Positions 27,677 to 30,815 of a stretch of DNA of 30,815 nucleotides are shown here, in pieces; within the stretch, counting starts at the first letter, position 1, and every line of letters begins with the position of its first letter. Source of the DNA: Bigelowiella natans CCMP2755 (lineage: Eukaryota > Cercozoa > Chlorarachniophyceae); contig ADNK01001805.1 in assembly GCA_000320545.1 (NCBI GenBank), forward strand, positions 1 to 30,815, read 5' to 3'. A program made the position numbers and the translations under genes. The notes under the pieces were generated by a model. That model saw nothing but the letters and a program-made list of their open reading frames with translations. It did not search any database and was not told the DNA's origin.

Positions 27677-28442
27677 CCTCGACGAACTAGCTGCGCTTTG
27701 CGTGCGAGGCGGTCCAACGGGTGAAACCAGCAGGAATTTGAAATTAGCATTCTGGTCATTGTGGAGCAATGCAACTAGCAGCAACGTGGCGTCAACGCAA
27801 AGCATCTTCTCCAAGTAGGAACTTCCTGAAGGTTACGTCCACTTGACAGTCCAGTCCACGGACGGATCGTCCGAGGGGGCACCGTTTGCCACGAGGAGGA
27901 CGCACAACAATCGCAACAGTTCGAACTCCTGACACAAACGGCAACCACCTTTGCCTGCATTCCTGCGACACTGTAGAGGCTTGACGTAGAATGAAATAGC
28001 ACTAAAAAAAAAGAAAATATTATAGGAATCAATGCAATCTGTTTGATACCCTGCGACAAGGATAGAACCATGTCGTACAACGAAATATATTTTACAAACG
28101 GTCCTACGGGCAGCTGGTAACTGCCAGCTCATGGAAGTCGTCGGCCGGGCTTCGTTGTGGCGATGTGAGCTCCTCCTCCACCCCCCCCTCCTCCTCCCAT
28201 CTTACCAGAATTGTGTTTTAGTGCATGGTTTCATTGGATACTGCCTTTCTATATTTTGTTTTGTTTGAGTGGGAGGGACTGGAATTGCATTTGGGTGATG
28301 ATTCAATCCCTGCCCTGCTTAGGCGTGCTCTTCTTCTTCTTCTTCTTCATTATCACCATCATCTCCTTCTTCTTTTTCTTCTTTGAGGAAGAAATAACAA
28401 AATATTTAATTAGTGTCTCCCTTCTCATTCAGAACAGAAACG

Positions 28443-28874
28443 ATGACTTTCTCATCTGTGTTTTCAAAGAAGCTGCGAATCAGACACAATGCTGGTACTG
28501 CCTCACAACGCGGGGCTCAGGAGAACTCCCATTTCGTATAGGCAGCAGCACTCGCCCTAATGTCTCACTAATCCCGTCCCTGACTCTAAATGACGTGCTC
28601 TATCAGTGTAAGGAATGCGAATGCGACCCAGTGTCTTGGGTGTGCGAGAGCTGCCCAGCCAAGTAATAATGACTTCATAACCTCTAACGACGCAAATTTC
28701 CGGCACTGCTTCGACAAGAGATCACACTCTAACAAAATTTGCGAAAAGGTATCTCTGCGACGATTGTAACGAGGATAATCACAGTAAACCAGACAAGAAG
28801 GGCCACAAACGGAGGTGCTAAACTTCTTTTCGTTGTGCTAATACACGACTCCCTCCACGAATTTGACACGCACG

Positions 28875-28919
<45 letters not shown>

Positions 28920-29309
28920 ACACAAAAACACATACGAACACAAACATCCACAACTGCCTCAACACAGGACATACGACCCTGATGCTGAGAAGAAGAAAGC
29001 CGAAAACTCCGAGCCTCAGGCTCCTTCCACTACAGCTCAAAACCAAACTAAACAGGCCTCAACAGCAGCAATAGCTGTGCCTGAAAAAATACCGAAAATC
29101 TGCGTATCCTGTGAGACAGACGATGTGGAGTTTGTGTGCTACACGTGTACGGTATGTGTCTTCTTGCTGAGTAAGCAAAATGTGTGAAATTTGTGTTCTG
29201 GATTGAAACAAATCTCACCTAATATCGTATTGCATTCCAGACTCTTATTGTACACCACACCTTAAATCCAATTATTACGCACATAGATTACTTTTTAATA
29301 AATATATAC

Positions 29310-29347
<38 letters not shown>

Positions 29348-30316
29348 GGCTGAACGCTTTCTGTGTGAGGACTGCAACTCTGTGAAACACGGGCCAAAAT
29401 CCGATCACGACGTTAGAAAATCTACCGACCCCCCGCCACCACCGCCGCCGCAGCAGCAGCAGCAGCAGCAGCACGAGGAGAAGAAGGTTGTAGACGAAAA
29501 GGCTAGTGCGCCAACAAACCAGCTCCAACCAGGCACACAGAGCGTAGACCATAATGCCGGTGCGGGAAATCCCAAGGCGACTGTTCCTCCGGCTAATTAC
29601 CCGTCAAACTTTGCTGCTAGGTACGCCGCACCTCGTTTCGCATGTGTAAAGCATAAACAGCCAGTGCTCTTCCAAAAGCTCAGTTGTCTTCCGAATTTGT
29701 TGTGAGAGATGGAAGCGACTGTTATATGAGATGTTGGTAAAAAAATCGTGCTCGCTTTGGCCTGGATAATATGCGCGAACCCCCCCCCCCCCCCCCCCCC
29801 ACCCGTTTCCCCTCCATCCCTCCAAGTACTCTATTATAGTCATGCCGACAGCAAATACAATATCACCATTTTCATAGGCCTCCGCATCTTCAAAATCCCT
29901 CCAATGGCTTCTTTCCGCCATCAAACCAGCAGCATTATTATGGCCATCCTTCGGCAGCTCCTTTCAGCCCCCCCCTTACCTCATCTCAGCGAGCCTTTCC
30001 TGGTAGCCCCTCTTCGTTTGGACACGCCGTGCAAAATCAATTTCACTCTGTTCCTGCCCATGGGTCTCCAGGAGCTCCCGACGCTCAACCGAGGTGCAAT
30101 CGGCAGAGTCAAAGAAAGGGGAGGGGGGGGGTTAGGGTTTTGGGGGGGGATAACAAGGGAAGGAAGTGTGGAAGAGTGTAGATTCGATAGAGTATCTGAA
30201 CTATCACTGGTTTTATGACTCTCAGCGTTAACAAACCAACTGCCAATATGGGTACGGCGTATCCTCCTTCTCTACAATTACCCTCCCCAACCCCTCACGC
30301 AGCTATAAGGTCGGAG

Positions 30317-30393
<77 letters not shown>

Positions 30394-30689
30394 ATGATAT
30401 ACTTACGTACGACTCTTGTTACTGTAATTTCTTTGGATGTTGGAATTGCATTTGCCTGTAAGCATACACAAAGACTGTGCCTTTCCATCCCCCCCCCCCC
30501 CCCTCCTCCAGTGGCCAGCCCAGGCTCTACGGCTCCGTAATGAACCCTAGCCTTCCACCTCCCCCCGGGTCGAATCCCGCGATTCAGTACCCAGCTTCTT
30601 CTCCGAGATCTCCATACGGCTCTACCAAGCTCTGGTCTGCAGAGCAGGATACGCAGAGGGGCCGAAATCCAGCTGAAGTATTAGGTTGA
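28443..30689 (+). CDS. tandem B-box zinc-finger protein, 382 aa, eight exons
   Basis: Exons: 28443-28535, 28607-28662, 28749-28814, 28968-29151, 29349-29620, 29878-30093, 30226-30309 and 30512-30689. Phases (0,2,2,0,2,2,2) join to 383 codons with stop. The first B-box has Cys32, Cys35, Cys44, Cys47, Cys53, Cys56, His61 and His69. The second has Cys117, Cys120, Cys129, Cys132, Cys139, Cys142, His147 and His153. Each is C-x2-C-x8-C-x2-C-x(5-6)-C-x2-C-x4-H-x(5-7)-H, and each is split by an intron before the third Cys pair. The linker is Lys/Glu- and Ala/Thr/Gln-rich. A Pro7-Gln7 run follows the second box. The C-terminal half is Pro/Ser/Gly/Asn/Tyr/Gln-rich and probably disordered. B-boxes bind zinc and mediate protein contacts, and plant-type BBX proteins act in transcription. 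No RING, coiled coil or CCT domain is visible. Regulatory function is inference. Confidence 0.8.
28868..28917. repeat. (CA)n in B-box gene intron 3
   Basis: CACG units pass into about 20 CA dinucleotides, 50 bp before the exon 4 acceptor. Confidence 0.85.
29301..29344. repeat. (AT)n abutting the exon 5 acceptor
   Basis: The AT run ends at GAAG|GCT, so the normal polypyrimidine tract is replaced by alternating AT. Confidence 0.75.
30321..30392. repeat. (TC)n (TG)n in B-box gene intron 7
   Basis: About 21 TC units are followed directly by about 14 TG units, 12 bp after the exon 7 donor. Confidence 0.85.
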
Positions 30690-30770
30690 CTCCGTGCTTA
30701 TTTCCTTCTGAACTCGCGCATTCGCGTTGGATTGTTATTTTACACACACACACACACACACACGTATATG

Positions 30771-30815
<45 letters not shown>
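30690..30815. repeat. 3' flank with (AC)n and (AT)n
   Basis: It has (AC)n near 30742-30763 and (AT)n from about 30774 to the end of the window. Otherwise it is presumably the 3' untranslated region of the B-box gene. Confidence 0.7.

Larger units (their letters stand above)
26608..28442. other. intergenic repeat DNA between MFS and B-box genes
   Basis: No gene is recognised in 1.8 kb. It includes a dense group of CTAG scars, an AACAATGAA tandem run (about 27580-27612) and a hairpin at 27343-27388. The right part (27800-28440) is non-repetitive with poly-A, CTT repeats and poly-C tracts. It probably includes the promoter, and perhaps an untranslated first exon, of the B-box gene (acceptor-like TTCATTCAG at 28424-28432). 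A 60-codon plus-strand frame at 27413 and a 99-codon minus frame at 28132 have no recognisable features. Confidence 0.5.

Noticed and set aside
30121-30155. TTAGGGTTTTGGGG telomere-like word
   Set aside because: Only one copy, inside an intron of the B-box gene next to G-runs; not an array.
1-30815. tRNA, rRNA, CRISPR or bacterial operon features
   Set aside because: None seen. The genes have spliceosomal introns and no ribosome-binding sites or operon spacing.

Overview
The window is nuclear DNA of a eukaryotic microbe, probably a microalga or related protist. The genes are cut by many short GT-AG introns carrying microsatellites and poly-C tracts. A nucleus-encoded C-terminal piece of cytochrome oxidase subunit 1 (Cox1-c) and a bacterial-type SohB protease with a secretory or plastid-type N-terminus fit a protist with mitochondria and perhaps a secondary plastid. 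I cannot place it more precisely from sequence alone.

Layout: 1-368 is a 75-bp tandem repeat that reads as a Thr/Ser/Pro-rich protein tail. 369-3000 is repeat DNA with inverted-repeat (MITE-like) elements and many CTAG scars. 3594-5798 holds three small genes: an unknown 275-codon reading frame, a tentative 95-codon frame, and a 94-residue two-span membrane protein in three exons. 5799-9520 is again repeat DNA with a MITE copy, a decayed Copia-type gag and a CACGTGCAGC minisatellite. 9525-15240 is an intact Ty3/Gypsy-order LTR retrotransposon with identical LTRs and a 1657-codon gag-pol. 15490-21160 is a 15-exon SohB gene. 21161-22395 is scar-rich. 22396-23020 (minus) is cox1-c in four exons. 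23793-26607 is an MFSD8/CLN7-like transporter in about nine exons. 26608-28442 is scar-rich repeat DNA. 28443-30689 is an eight-exon tandem B-box zinc-finger protein.

The strongest unexplained signal is a family of tiny insertions. The tetranucleotide CTAG sits between perfect 4-5 bp direct duplications at 31 sites (one more is offset by a base), confined to the repeat-rich intergenic zones. Six sites can be compared with related copies that lack the insertion, and the length difference is 8 bp (9 bp in one). These look like excision footprints, or a minimal insertion process, of an unidentified system with a 4-5 bp target duplication. No autonomous element for it is visible here.

The genes do not form a pathway. 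Cox1-c is mitochondrial, SohB is a membrane protease, the MFS protein is a transporter and the B-box protein is presumably regulatory. Exon boundaries were assigned by eye from GT-AG sites, reading phase and family similarity; every complete gene model below closes in frame.
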